A stretch of DNA of 64,000 nt from Brevundimonas naejangsanensis (GCF_003627995.1 NZ_CP032707.1:62001-126000); one strand, 5' to 3'; positions 52,597 through 61,383 are shown, numbered from the stretch's first letter. Numbers and translations are program-made. Notes: a model not told the origin generated them from the sequence alone.

Positions 52597-53106
52597 ATGA
52601 CCCTTAGCCCCCTGATGACGGCCCTGGCGGCCGCCGCCCTGCTGCCGTCGGCCGCCTCGGCGCACATCGGCCTGACCCAGCGCCAGGGCGAGGCGGGCGC
52701 CTATCACGGCGCCTTCTCCCGCGTCGGCCACGGCTGGGGCGAGGCGGCGACCACGGCGTTCACCGTCCGCCTGCCCGACGCCGTTCCCGCCGTTCGGCCC
52801 CAGCCCAAGCCGGGCTGGACGATCACCGTCGAGCGCGAGCCGCTGGACCCGCCCATGATGCAGAACGGGCGGCCGCTGACCGAGCGCATCCGTTCCGTCA
52901 CCTGGAACGGCGGCCCCCTGGCGGCCGATCAGTTCGACGACTTCGGCCTGCTGATGCCGCTGCCGTCCACGCCGGGCGACCTCGCCTTCACGGCCGTGCA
53001 GACCTGCGGCGCCGAGAGCGTGGCCTGGGACGGCGCCGACGCGGCCCATCCGCAACCCATCCTGACCGTGGCGCCCGCCGCGCCGACGGTCCATCATCAC
53101 CAATGA
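52597..53106 (+). CDS. YcnI-family copper-binding protein (DUF1775)
   Basis: 169 residues. The signal peptide ends PSAASA; the mature protein would start with His23 (HIGLTQRQ), the N-terminal copper ligand of the YcnI/DUF1775 fold. GAYHGAFSRVGHGWGEAATTAFTVRLPDAVPAV, WTITVEREPLDPP and ITVTWNGG-like strands match the family. It ends in HHHQ, which may add a second metal site. YcnI proteins bind Cu(II) in the periplasm. The ATG at 52597 follows GAGAAGGA; a TTG 18 bases earlier is less likely. PCuAC follows. Confidence 0.85.
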   Translation: MTLSPLMTALAAAALLPSAASAHIGLTQRQGEAGAYHGAFSRVGHGWGEAATTAFTVRLPDAVPAVRPQPKPGWTITVEREPLDPPMMQNGRPLTERIRSVTWNGGPLAADQFDDFGLLMPLPSTPGDLAFTAVQTCGAESVAWDGADAAHPQPILTVAPAAPTVHHHQ

Positions 53107-53126
53107 GCCCTCTGGAGACCCCAAGC

Positions 53127-53624
53127 ATGAAGACTGTTTCCGCCGCCCTGCCCCAGCCCCTGCTGCTGGCCGCCGCCGCCCTGGCCCTGACCGCCTGCGG
53201 TCAGCCGACGGAGAAGGCGGTCGACGCCGCCGCCGTCGCTCCGGGGACCGTCCAGGCGGCCGACGCCTGGTGCCGTCCGACGCCCAAGGGCGCCAAGGTC
53301 GGCGGCTGCTACCTGACCCTGACGGCGGGGTCGGATGATCGGCTGGTCAGCGTCTCGACCGCCCTGGCCCAGTCGGCCGAGGTGCATGAGATGAAGACCG
53401 AGAACGGCGTGATGAGCATGGGCCACCTGCACGACGGCCTGGCCCTGCCCGCCGGAACCCCGGTCGAACTGAAGCCCGGCGGGAACCACATCATGCTGAT
53501 GGGCCTGCGCGATCCGCTGGTCGACGGCGGCGTGGCGTCCTTCACCCTGACGTTCGAGAAGGCCGGGCCGATCAGCGTCCACGCGGCGGTGAAGCAGCCG
53601 CCGGTGGTGGATTCGGAGGAGTAG
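53127..53624 (+). CDS. PCu(A)C copper chaperone, lipoprotein
   Basis: 165 residues. The signal ends in lipobox LTAC with lipidated Cys24, so it is anchored rather than free. The copper motif H-x-M...M...H-x-M is present: EVHEMKTENGVMSM and GGNHIMLMGL. AADAWCRPTPKGAKVGGCYLTL is the family start and carries two extra cysteines. PCuAC proteins pass Cu(I) to cytochrome oxidase subunits. Start 53127 was chosen because it begins the signal; an ATG at 53103 overlaps the ycnI stop and would add 8 residues. It ends the copper operon, followed by family-2 repeats. Confidence 0.88.
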   Translation: MKTVSAALPQPLLLAAAALALTACGQPTEKAVDAAAVAPGTVQAADAWCRPTPKGAKVGGCYLTLTAGSDDRLVSVSTALAQSAEVHEMKTENGVMSMGHLHDGLALPAGTPVELKPGGNHIMLMGLRDPLVDGGVASFTLTFEKAGPISVHAAVKQPPVVDSEE

Positions 53625-53626
53625 AA

Positions 53627-53854
53627 CCCTCTCCCAATGGGAGAGGGCTTGAGCCTCCAAGAGCCGAAGGCGATTGGTAAAGGCGAAAGGGTGAGGGTTC
53701 GCGGTTGAAGGCGGCCAAAGGCCGTCATGCAACGGCTCACGCCGACTGAAAGGACAAGCCCCTCACCCTTTGGCTGCTTCGCGCCGCCCTTCGGGTCGCG
53801 CCAGAACGACGGCTCTGCCGCCGTGCGCTCAAGCCCTCTCCCGCCGGGAGAGGG
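53627..53854. repeat. Inverted pair of a second dispersed hairpin family
   Basis: Plus copy about 53627-53698: hairpin CCCTCTCCC-AAT-GGGAGAGGG, then CTTGAGC and a downstream AAGGGTGAGGG. Minus copy about 53758-53854: the same hairpin with GCC loop, CTTGAGC, and AAGGGTGAGGG reached after a longer middle with its own stems (for example ACGGC/GCCGT). Only the first hairpin and tail are conserved. The 301-base gap between the PCuAC gene and ychF holds this pair and otherwise nothing I can support. Confidence 0.75.
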
Positions 53855-53925
53855 TTCCCTGTCTGTCGCCCGCACCTGACAAACCGGACCGAACCGGCTA
53901 AAGGCACGCGCTCACGAGGAATACC

Positions 53926-55023
53926 ATGGCTCTTAAAGTCGCGATCGTCGGCCTGCCCAACGTCGGCAAGTCCACCCTGTTCAACGCCCTGACCAAGACG
54001 GCGGCGGCCCAGGCCGCCAACTATCCGTTCTGCACCATCGAGCCGAACACCGGCGACGTGGCCGTGCCGGAAGAACGCCTGAACGCCTTGGCGGCCATCG
54101 CCGGGTCCAAGGAGATCATCCCCGCGCGGATCACCTTCGTCGACGTGGCCGGCCTGGTGCGCGGCGCGTCCAAGGGCGAGGGCCTGGGCAACCAGTTCCT
54201 GGCCAACATCCGCGACTGCGACGCCATCGCCTTCGTCGCCCGCTGCTTCGTCGACGACGACATCACCCACGTCGAGAACCGCATCGACCCCATCTCGGAC
54301 CTCGAGATCATCGAGACCGAGCTGATGCTGGCCGACCTGGAGAGCCTGGAGCGCCGCCGCGTCCAGATCGAGAAGCGCGCCAAGGGCGGCGACAAGGAAT
54401 CCCAGCTGAACCTCAAGCTGATCGACGCGGCCCTGGCGCAACTGCGCGACGGCAAGCCCGCGCGTCTGGCCGAGGTGTCCAAGGAAGACCGCAAGGCCTG
54501 GGACATGCTGCAACTGCTGACCGCCCTGCCCGCCCTCTACGTCGCCAACGTCGAGGAAGGCTCGGCGGCCGAGGGCAACGACCTGTCGGCCAAGGTCGCC
54601 GAGCGCGCCAAGGCGGACAACGCCCAGACCGTGGTCATCTCGGCCCAGATCGAGTCCGAGATCGCCGTGCTGGACGACGCCGAACAGGCCGAATTCCTGG
54701 ACACCCTGGGTCTGACGGAGCCGGGCCTGAACCGCCTGATCCGCGGCGCCTACGACCTGCTGGGCCTGCAGACCTATTTCACCGTCGGGCCGAAGGAAGC
54801 GCGCGCCTGGACCATCCCCGTCGGCGCCACGGCCCCGCAGGCCGCGGGCGTGATCCACACCGACTTTGAAAAGGGCTTTATCCGCGCCGAAACCATCGCC
54901 TTCGACGACTACGTCACGCTGAAGGGCGAAGCCGGCGCCAAGGAAGCCGGCAAGATGCGCGCCGAGGGCAAGGCCTACGTCGTCAAGGACGGCGACGTCA
55001 TGCACTTCCTGTTCAACAACTGA
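53926..55023 (+). CDS. ychF: Ribosome-binding P-loop ATPase/GTPase YchF
   Basis: 365 residues. G motifs are VGLPNVGKSTLFNALTKT (P-loop), DVAGLVRGASKGEGLGNQFLANIRDCDAI and the N-x-E/x specificity region NVEE (ATP preferred over GTP in this subfamily). TGS-like C-terminal domain: LGLQTYFTVGPKEARAWTI, AGVIHTDFEKGFIRAETIAFDDY, RAEGKAYVVKDGDVMHFLFN. It binds ribosomes and influences stress responses. The start has AGGAATACC upstream. Solitary on this strand between repeats and metY. Confidence 0.97.
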   Translation: MALKVAIVGLPNVGKSTLFNALTKTAAAQAANYPFCTIEPNTGDVAVPEERLNALAAIAGSKEIIPARITFVDVAGLVRGASKGEGLGNQFLANIRDCDAIAFVARCFVDDDITHVENRIDPISDLEIIETELMLADLESLERRRVQIEKRAKGGDKESQLNLKLIDAALAQLRDGKPARLAEVSKEDRKAWDMLQLLTALPALYVANVEEGSAAEGNDLSAKVAERAKADNAQTVVISAQIESEIAVLDDAEQAEFLDTLGLTEPGLNRLIRGAYDLLGLQTYFTVGPKEARAWTIPVGATAPQAAGVIHTDFEKGFIRAETIAFDDYVTLKGEAGAKEAGKMRAEGKAYVVKDGDVMHFLFNN

Positions 55024-55035
55024 CGCCTTCCTGCA

Positions 55036-55060
55036 GGGCGGTTAGAAAATCTGACCGCCC
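55036..55060 (+). terminator. Stem-loop after ychF
   Basis: GGGCGGTTAGA and TCTGACCGCCC pair over 11 positions (one G-U) with an AAA loop, 12 bases past the stop; outer CTGC/GCAG may extend it. A poly-A rather than poly-T run follows, so it is not a textbook terminator. Confidence 0.6.
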
Positions 55061-55153
55061 TCGCAGAAAAACTGAAATCCCATTTCACGGCGGGCTTTGC
55101 TAAGCCTCGGGATGAATCGGCGCGATCCGGCGCCGCTCCTCCCGGGGACAGCC

Positions 55154-56425
55154 ATGAAGTTCGACACCCTCGCCGTGCACGCCGGCTATGCGCCGGATCC
55201 GACCACCCGGTCGGTGGCCGTGCCCATCTATCAGACCACCAGCTACGCCTTCGACGACACCCAGCACGGGGCGGACCTGTTCGACCTGAAGGTGGCGGGC
55301 AACATCTACACCCGCATCATGAACCCGACGTCCGACGTGCTGGAGCAGCGTCTGGCGGCGCTGGAAGGCGGCATAGCGGCCCTGACGGTGGCCTCGGGCC
55401 AAGCGGCGATCACCTACGCCATCCTGACCATCGCCGAGGCGGGCGACAACATCATCGCCACCTCGACCCTGTACGGCGGCACCTACAATCTGTTCGCCCA
55501 CACCCTGCCCCAGTACGGGATCACGGTGCGCTTCATCGACGCCGCTGATCCGGCGGCCATCGCCGCCAACACGGATGAGCGCACCAAGGCGGTCTTCTGC
55601 GAGTCCATCGGCAACCCGTTGGGCAATGTCGTGGACTTCGGCGCCCTGGCCGACGCGGCCCACGCGCAAGGGTTGCCGCTGATCGTCGACAACACCGTGC
55701 CGACCCCCTACCTGACCCGCCCGATCGAGCATGGGGCGGACATCGTCATCCATTCCCTGACCAAATACATCGGCGGGCACGGCACCTCGATCGGCGGCGC
55801 CATCGTCGACAGCGGCAACTTCCCCTGGGCCGAGCACAAGGCGCGCTTCCGTCGTCTGAACGAGCCGGAGGTCAGCTACCACGGCGTCGTCTATACCGAG
55901 GCGCTGGGCCCGGCGGCCTTCATCGGCCGGGTGCGGACGGTGCTGCTGAGGAACACCGGCGCCGCCATCTCGCCGTTCAACAGCTTCCTGATCCTGCAGG
56001 GGCTGGAGACCCTGGCCCTGCGCATGGATCGCCACGTCGAGAACGCCACCGCCATCGCCCAGTGGCTGAAGGCCCACCCCAAGGTGGAATGGGTCAACTA
56101 CGCCGGCCTGGAAGATCATCCCTCCAACCCGCTGATTCAGAAGTATTTCGGCGGCAAGGCGTCGGGCCTGCTGACCTTCGGCGTGAAGGGCGGGCGTGAG
56201 GCCGGCGCCCGCTTCCAGGACGCGGTCAAGCTGTTCACCCGCCTGGTCAACATCGGCGACGCCAAGTCGCTGGTCTGCCACCCGGCCTCGACCACCCACC
56301 GTCAGCTGTCGCCGGACGAGCTGAGGAAGGCGGGCGTGACCGAGGACACGGTGCGCCTGTCGGTCGGCATCGAGCACATCGACGACCTGATCGCCGACCT
56401 GGATCAAGCGCTGGCGGCGGTCTGA
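55154..56425 (+). CDS. metY: O-acetyl/O-succinylhomoserine sulfhydrylase (PLP-dependent)
   Basis: 423 residues of the Cys/Met-metabolism PLP family. FDTLAVHAGYAPDPTTRSVAVPIYQTTSYAF is the MetY-type start; YTRIMNPTSDVLEQRLAALEGG, ASGQAAITYAI, and HSLTKYIGGHGTSIGGAIVD with the PLP lysine follow; SLVCHPASTTHRQLSPDELRKAGV is the C-terminal signature. It makes homocysteine from O-acylhomoserine and sulfide. Length and start favour MetY (acetyl) over the shorter MetZ, but the acyl group is not provable by eye. A 130-base leader contains a hairpin but no SAM-II core I could recognise. Confidence 0.93.
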   Translation: MKFDTLAVHAGYAPDPTTRSVAVPIYQTTSYAFDDTQHGADLFDLKVAGNIYTRIMNPTSDVLEQRLAALEGGIAALTVASGQAAITYAILTIAEAGDNIIATSTLYGGTYNLFAHTLPQYGITVRFIDAADPAAIAANTDERTKAVFCESIGNPLGNVVDFGALADAAHAQGLPLIVDNTVPTPYLTRPIEHGADIVIHSLTKYIGGHGTSIGGAIVDSGNFPWAEHKARFRRLNEPEVSYHGVVYTEALGPAAFIGRVRTVLLRNTGAAISPFNSFLILQGLETLALRMDRHVENATAIAQWLKAHPKVEWVNYAGLEDHPSNPLIQKYFGGKASGLLTFGVKGGREAGARFQDAVKLFTRLVNIGDAKSLVCHPASTTHRQLSPDELRKAGVTEDTVRLSVGIEHIDDLIADLDQALAAV

Positions 56426-56428
56426 GGG

Positions 56429-56908
56429 TCAGTTCGCCAGACTGGTGCAGCGGATCAGCCGGACCGGCAGAGCCGTCCCCTGGTCCAGCCAGGTCAGGCG
56501 TAAGGTCTCCTCCGTGGCCTCGAAGCGCACGCGCTCGCGGCTGGAGGCGCCCTCGGCTTCACAATCAAGCACGGCGTCATAGCCCATGCCCCGCTCGTCG
56601 ATGCTCACGATGGCGCAGCGGTTCTCATAGCCCCGCAATTCAGTGGTGGTGATCTCGATCGGCACGCGATCGCCGCGTGGATTGGCGCACCAGTCGGCCG
56701 CGGCGGCCCAACGCCCGATGAAGCTGGCCGCCCCCGCGCCGCGCATCAGGGGCTCCATGCCCGGCGGCCGGGGCGGCGGGGCCGCCGAGGTTCCCGGCCC
56801 CTGGACAGGGAGCGCCGGCTCGGTCGGCGGGTTGACGCGCTGAGGTCCGTCGCAGGCGGTCAGGGCCACCGTCAGGCCCGCGACGGACAAGATAGGATGA
56901 GGTTTCAT
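56429..56908 (-). CDS. Small lipoprotein of unknown function
   Basis: 159 residues. The signal ends in lipobox LTAC with lipidated Cys19, followed by a proline/glycine-rich linker and a compact domain ASFIGRWAAAADWCANPRGDRVPIEITTTELRGYENRCAIVSI with two cysteines, then DCEAEGASSRERVRFEAT and LRCTSLAN-like end, three or more cysteines in all. The domain resembles small exported proteins that begin GxWxxxxxxC, of unknown role, common in alphaproteobacteria. It converges on metY, with 3 bases between the stops. Confidence 0.82.
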   Translation of the reverse strand: MKPHPILSVAGLTVALTACDGPQRVNPPTEPALPVQGPGTSAAPPPRPPGMEPLMRGAGAASFIGRWAAAADWCANPRGDRVPIEITTTELRGYENRCAIVSIDERGMGYDAVLDCEAEGASSRERVRFEATEETLRLTWLDQGTALPVRLIRCTSLAN

Positions 56909-57013
56909 CCGCGTTCCAACGTCCGAAAGGTTCGGGACGTTGCGCCTGCCCCCCGGGCGCCGGCAGGCTTCCCCAGCCCGGCCTCCGTTGAGACCCGGCT
57001 TATGACTGCACGC

Positions 57014-58612
57014 CTACTGCCGCGCGGCGTCGCTGCGGGCGCGGACCTGGCCGAACTCGGAGGTCGGCTTCCAGCTCGGCCAGTGGTCGCCGTTGGCCAG
57101 TTGCAAGCCCAGGCGATACAGCAGCGTCAGGTTCTCGACCGCCGAGCGCAGGTCCCAGTCGGCCGACCATTCGTCGCTGGCGCGGTGATAATCGGCCCCG
57201 AACTTGGCCTTCCACGCCGCCAGCCCCGCCTCGCGGCCGCCCTCTACCCAGTCCACCCCGTGCCACGGCATCAGGGCGGGCACGCCCGCGCGGGCGAAGG
57301 GGAAATGGTCGGAGCGATAGTAGAAGTTCTGCTCGGGCTGGCCGTCGTCGGAGACGTAGCGGCCCTGGGCGTCGGCCAGGGTCTGCAGGTCATCCTCAAG
57401 GCTGGTCTGGCCCTTGCCGAAGATGGCCACGTCGCGCGTCGGCCCGCTGAGGGGCAGCATGTCGATGTTGATATCGGCCACGGTCATCTCCAGCGGGTAG
57501 ACCGGATCGGCGGCATAGGCGTAGGCCCCCATCAGGCCCATCTCCTCGGCGGCCATGTGGGCGAAGACAATGGTGCGGCTGGGCGCGGGCGCGGCCTTCA
57601 GCTGGCGCGCCATCTCGACCACGCCGATGGTGCCCGAGGCGTTGTCCCAGGCGCCGTTGAACACCTGATCCGCGCCCGCTCCGTGGCCGCCGACGCCCAG
57701 ATGGTCCCAGTGGGCCGAATAGATGATCACCTCGTCAGGCCGTGTCGTGCCGGGCAGCTTCGCCAGCAGATTGCGGGTGCGAAGGACCTTGATCGTCTCC
57801 TGGGCCGAGGCGGTCAGGCGAACGTCGGGAAGGGCGAAGGCGCGGAAGTCGCCGGTCTGCAGATGCGGCCGCAGCGCGGTCAGGTCCAGCCCCAGGGCCA
57901 TGGCCGTCTCGCGGGTCAGCGCGCCGCCCAACTCCAGATCGGCGGCGCCGGGCGTCATGGTGCGGGTGCGCGTCGCGCCGTTCGTCTCGCGCCGCCAGGC
58001 CGCCTCATCGTCGATGACCGTGAGCACGGCCAGTGCGCCGCGCCGCTTGGCCTCGTCGGCCTTGTAGGAGGCGTATTGATAGGCGGTGGCGTAGGGGCCG
58101 TTGAACAGGTCGCCGTCCGGCTCGCCCGCCACGACCAGAACCACCTTGCCGCGCACGTCCAGGTCGCCGTAGTCGTCCCAGCCTCGCTCGGGCGCGAAGA
58201 TGCCGTAGCCGGCGAAGACGACGGGCGCGTCAGCGACCGCGCCCCGGCCGCGCGGGTTCACGGCGCGCAGCGTCAGGTCCGTTCCCGGCGTCAGGGGATG
58301 GCGCACGCCGTCCATGCCCGTCCAGGCGGCGACAGCGGCTCCCGCGGGCGTCAGTTGCAGCAGGTCGACGGGCTGCAGCCACTGGCCGTTCGGGCCGCCG
58401 GGCGCCAACCCCATGGCCTCATACTGGGCCTGCAGCCAGTCCAGGGTCTTCTTTTCGCCGTCCGTGCCCGGATAGCGGCCCTGGAAGTCGTCGGCGCTGA
58501 TGATGCGGATCTCGTCCGAAAGGCGCTGGGCCGAGAAGTCCTGGGCCGAGGCCGCGCCCGCGACGAGCAGCAGAGCGGCGGCGGCGACGCCGCGAATGAG
58601 ACGATGATACAT
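57014..58612 (-). CDS. Exported M28 metallopeptidase (second copy)
   Basis: 532 residues with a signal peptide (ALLLVAGAASAQD). A PA-like insert (VVFAGYGIFAPERGWDDYGDLDVRGKVVLVVA) precedes the M28 zinc domain: YSAHWDHLG (His, Asp), NGAWDNASGTIG (bridging Asp), HMAAEEMGLMGA (catalytic Glu pair), DINIDMLPLSG and SDHFPFARAG (His). It is an aminopeptidase-type exopeptidase acting in the periplasm or medium. It lies about 100 bases downstream of a paralogue, 58712-60361, with the same plan; a stem-loop separates them. Confidence 0.93.
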   Translation of the reverse strand: MYHRLIRGVAAAALLLVAGAASAQDFSAQRLSDEIRIISADDFQGRYPGTDGEKKTLDWLQAQYEAMGLAPGGPNGQWLQPVDLLQLTPAGAAVAAWTGMDGVRHPLTPGTDLTLRAVNPRGRGAVADAPVVFAGYGIFAPERGWDDYGDLDVRGKVVLVVAGEPDGDLFNGPYATAYQYASYKADEAKRRGALAVLTVIDDEAAWRRETNGATRTRTMTPGAADLELGGALTRETAMALGLDLTALRPHLQTGDFRAFALPDVRLTASAQETIKVLRTRNLLAKLPGTTRPDEVIIYSAHWDHLGVGGHGAGADQVFNGAWDNASGTIGVVEMARQLKAAPAPSRTIVFAHMAAEEMGLMGAYAYAADPVYPLEMTVADINIDMLPLSGPTRDVAIFGKGQTSLEDDLQTLADAQGRYVSDDGQPEQNFYYRSDHFPFARAGVPALMPWHGVDWVEGGREAGLAAWKAKFGADYHRASDEWSADWDLRSAVENLTLLYRLGLQLANGDHWPSWKPTSEFGQVRARSDAARQ

Positions 58613-58653
58613 GGCGATTCCCTTGCCCCCTCGAGGCGCCTGCGCACAGTCAT

Positions 58654-58689
58654 AGGGCGGCCCCTTGCGAGGCCGCCCCTAACTTTTTT
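58654..58689. terminator. Stem-loop between the two M28 genes
   Basis: AGGGCGGCC and GGCCGCCCC form a stem with an 8-base loop; TTTTTT follows on the plus strand, while the genes are on the minus strand. On the transcribed strand it is an A-run then hairpin, so it may only weaken read-through, or terminate antisense transcripts. Confidence 0.45.
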
Positions 58690-58711
58690 GTAATGATCCG
58701 GGACCGGAGCG

Positions 58712-60361
58712 TCAGCGGCGCTGATCGGCGCTCTTGGCGCGTTCGAGGCCGAACTCGGAGCCCGGCTTCCACTGCGGCCAGTCACGGCTGTCAGCCAGGT
58801 CCCGGCCGACCTTGAACAGGACATCCAGATCCTGGAGCATGCCGGAATAGTCCCAGTCGGCCTCCCACTCGTCCGCTGCCTGGTGATAGCGGTTGGCGCG
58901 GTAGTCGGCGGCGCGGGCCTGACGCGGCTCGATCGGCGCGTCGACGAACTCGCCCGTCGAGGACAGATAGGCCATCGGCACCCCCTTCTTGGCGAGCGGG
59001 AAGTGGTCGGAGCGGAAATAGATGCCCGCCGCCGCGCCGGCGTCGCCGACGAAGCCGCGCCCTTGCGCCGCCGCGGCCGCGATAACCGGCTCGTCCAGTT
59101 CCGAATGGCCGTAGCCGGTCACGCCCAGCTTGCTCATCCGGCCGAAGACGGCGGTCGAATCCAGGTTGAACCCGCCGACCGTCTTCGCCAGCGGATACAG
59201 GGGATTGGCGGCGTAGAACTCCGAGCCGAGCAGGCCGCTTTCCTCGCCGGTGAAGCTGATCATGACGATGGTGCGCTCAGGTCGCGGCCCGGCGGCGAAG
59301 GCGCGCGCCAGTTCCAGCAGACCCGCCGTGCCCGAGGCGTTGTCGATGGCGCCGTTGAAGATGCGGTCGCCGTTGGCGTCCGGCTCGCCCATGCCGATGT
59401 GGTCCCAGTGGCCGGTGTAGAGGATGGTCTCGTCCGGATGGGTCGCGCCCTCCAGCTTGGCCACGACGTTGTGGGTGACGATGCGGTCGGTCTTCACGTC
59501 GAAGCTGGCGTCGAGGGTCGCGCCCTTCAGCTCAACCGGCTGGAAGTCGGGGCTGCGCGCCTTGATCTTCTCCTGCTCGAAATCGAGGCCGGCGCGTCGG
59601 AACAGGTCGACGGCCAGGTCGCGCTGGATCCAGCCCTCCATCGGCACGCGCTCGGCCGAGGGGTTCTGGCGCACGATGTCGAACTGCGGCACGCCCCAGG
59701 AGTTGGCGACCGTGGTCCAGCCGTAGGAGGCCGGCTTGGTCTCGTGGACGATCAGCACGCCCGCCGCGCCCTGGCGGGCCGCCTCTTCATACTTGTAGGT
59801 CCAGCGGCCGTAGTAGGTCATGGCCGAGCCGCCGAAGGTGTTCAGCGACGGGTCCTCGAAGTCGGCGTCGTTGACCAGGACCACGATGACCTTGCCGCGC
59901 ACGTCGGTCTTGAAGTCGTTCCACTGGCGCTCGGGGGCGTTGATGCCGTAGCCGACGAAGACGAGGGGCTTGTCCTTCAGGTCCACGGCCGCGCCCGGCA
60001 GGCGGGTGGTCATGGTGACCTCCTGGCCCTGCGTCAGCGACTGGCTCCAGTCGCCCAGCTTGAGGCGGCCCGAGACGTTGGAGACGGCGAAACGGTTCAG
60101 GCCCACGGCCTGGGTCCAGCCGCCGTTCTCGCCGCCCGGGGCGAAGCCTGCGGCCGCATACTGGCGGCTCAGGTAGTCGATGACCTTCTGTTCGGCCGGG
60201 GTGGCGATGCCGCGCCCCTCGAAGCTGTCATCGGACAGGACGCGAATGTCCTCGGAGATGCGCCCGGCGTCGAACTGGGGCGCGGTCTGCGCCTGGGCTG
60301 CGGCGGCGCTCGCCAGGGCGGCGGCGAACGCCAGGACGGCGGCGGAAGAGGAAAGACGCAT
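58712..60361 (-). CDS. Exported M28 metallopeptidase (first copy)
   Basis: 549 residues with a signal peptide (VLAFAAALASAAAAQAQT). PA-like insert LVFVGYGINAPERQWNDFKTDVRGKVIVVLVND; zinc domain YTGHWDHIGMG, NGAIDNASGTAGLLELARAF, FTGEESGLLGSEFYA, FNLDSTAVFGRM and SDHFPLAKKG, all ligands present. The start at 60361 was chosen because it begins the signal; an in-frame start 69 bases upstream adds a non-conserved segment. It follows the cytochrome bc1 terminator. Together the pair would degrade peptides for uptake; specificity unknown. Confidence 0.93.
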   Translation of the reverse strand: MRLSSSAAVLAFAAALASAAAAQAQTAPQFDAGRISEDIRVLSDDSFEGRGIATPAEQKVIDYLSRQYAAAGFAPGGENGGWTQAVGLNRFAVSNVSGRLKLGDWSQSLTQGQEVTMTTRLPGAAVDLKDKPLVFVGYGINAPERQWNDFKTDVRGKVIVVLVNDADFEDPSLNTFGGSAMTYYGRWTYKYEEAARQGAAGVLIVHETKPASYGWTTVANSWGVPQFDIVRQNPSAERVPMEGWIQRDLAVDLFRRAGLDFEQEKIKARSPDFQPVELKGATLDASFDVKTDRIVTHNVVAKLEGATHPDETILYTGHWDHIGMGEPDANGDRIFNGAIDNASGTAGLLELARAFAAGPRPERTIVMISFTGEESGLLGSEFYAANPLYPLAKTVGGFNLDSTAVFGRMSKLGVTGYGHSELDEPVIAAAAAQGRGFVGDAGAAAGIYFRSDHFPLAKKGVPMAYLSSTGEFVDAPIEPRQARAADYRANRYHQAADEWEADWDYSGMLQDLDVLFKVGRDLADSRDWPQWKPGSEFGLERAKSADQRR

Positions 60362-60446
60362 ACAGACGAACCCTTCGGCAAATGACGGTGCGACCGTAGT
60401 GGTCGAAATCGCCCGAGTCGACAGGCGCAAGGGCTGGATCGGACAC

Positions 60447-60476
60447 GAAAAAACCCGCCGGATCGCTCCGGCGGGT
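60447..60476 (-). terminator. Terminator of the petABC operon
   Basis: On the minus strand ACCCGCCGG and CCGGCGGGT form a 9-base stem with a 6-base loop, followed by TTTTTT. It lies 26 bases past the petC stop, a textbook Rho-independent terminator. Confidence 0.93.
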
Positions 60477-60502
60477 CTTGTCGTCTTGCAAAGGCGGACG
60501 CC

Positions 60503-61378
60503 TTAGTGGGCGACACCCTTCCAGATGCGGCGGTAGCTGGCGTAGGTCACGCCGGCGAAGCCCAGCAGGAAGATCAGCACGCCGAAGCCCATCTGCTTGC
60601 GCTCGACCATTTTCGGCTCGGACGTCCAGGCGATGAAGGCCGCGACGTCCTTGGCCATCTGGTCGACCGTGGCCTCGGTGCCGTCGTCAAAGGTGACCTG
60701 GCCGTTCTGCAGCGGCGCGGGCATGGCGATGAAGCCGCCCGGCGGCACGTGGCCCTTGCCTTCCCAGAACGGGGTCATGTCGCCCGCCATATAGGGGTTG
60801 TAGTGCTGGCCCGGCGCCATCTTCAGACCGGCCGGCGGGGTCGAATAGCCCGACAGCAGCGAATAGATGTAGTTGGCGCCGTCGTGGCGAGCCTTGGCCA
60901 TGACCGACAGGTCCGGCGGCATGGCGCCGCCGTTGGCCGCCGCGGCGGCCGTGGCGTTCGGATAGGGATTGGGGAAGCGGTCGGCCGTGGTGGCGTCGCG
61001 CATCAGGGCCTCGCCCGTTTCCGAGTCGATGTCGGCGACCTGGATCTCCTTGGCCAGAGCCTTCACGACCGGGTTGTCGTTCGGGTTCGGATACTTCGGA
61101 TTCCAGAACGGCCCGTGCTTGTCGCCCAGGTTGCGGAAGTGCACCAGGTCCATGCCGTGGCAGGAGGCGCAGACCTCGCGATAGACCTTGTAGCCGCGCT
61201 GCAGCTGGCCCTGATCGAAGGTGCCGAACGGCCCGGCGAAGCTGAAGCCGCCGTCGCGCGGATGCTTGGCGGCCCCGGCGGCCATCGCCGGGGCGGCGAT
61301 GGCGACCAGGCCGACAGCGGCCGTCACGGAAACGAGGATCTTGCGGAAGGACACGGTCTTTTTCTCGTTGCTCATCAT
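60503..61378 (-). CDS. petC: Cytochrome c1 of the bc1 complex
   Basis: 291 residues. The signal/anchor VSVTAAVGLVAIAAPAMAAG is followed by the heme motif YREVCASCHGMDLVHF; AGDMTPFWEGKGHVPPGG contains a conserved region with the axial Met segment further on (NPYMAGDMTPFW), and a C-terminal helix (MGFGVLIFLLGFAGVTYASYRRIW) anchors the protein. Electrons pass from Rieske to c1 and on to cytochrome c. Start chosen at MMSNEK, 6 bases after the petB stop; an immediately following ATG is equally possible. Last gene of petABC, followed by a strong terminator. Confidence 0.96.
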   Translation of the reverse strand: MMSNEKKTVSFRKILVSVTAAVGLVAIAAPAMAAGAAKHPRDGGFSFAGPFGTFDQGQLQRGYKVYREVCASCHGMDLVHFRNLGDKHGPFWNPKYPNPNDNPVVKALAKEIQVADIDSETGEALMRDATTADRFPNPYPNATAAAAANGGAMPPDLSVMAKARHDGANYIYSLLSGYSTPPAGLKMAPGQHYNPYMAGDMTPFWEGKGHVPPGGFIAMPAPLQNGQVTFDDGTEATVDQMAKDVAAFIAWTSEPKMVERKQMGFGVLIFLLGFAGVTYASYRRIWKGVAH

Positions 61379-61383
61379 CGCGC

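Noticed and set aside
55024..55153. SAM-II or other SAM riboswitch upstream of metY
   Set aside because: Such elements occur before met genes in alphaproteobacteria, but I could not find the conserved core in this leader; the visible structure is a single hairpin close to ychF. A covariance search would be decisive.
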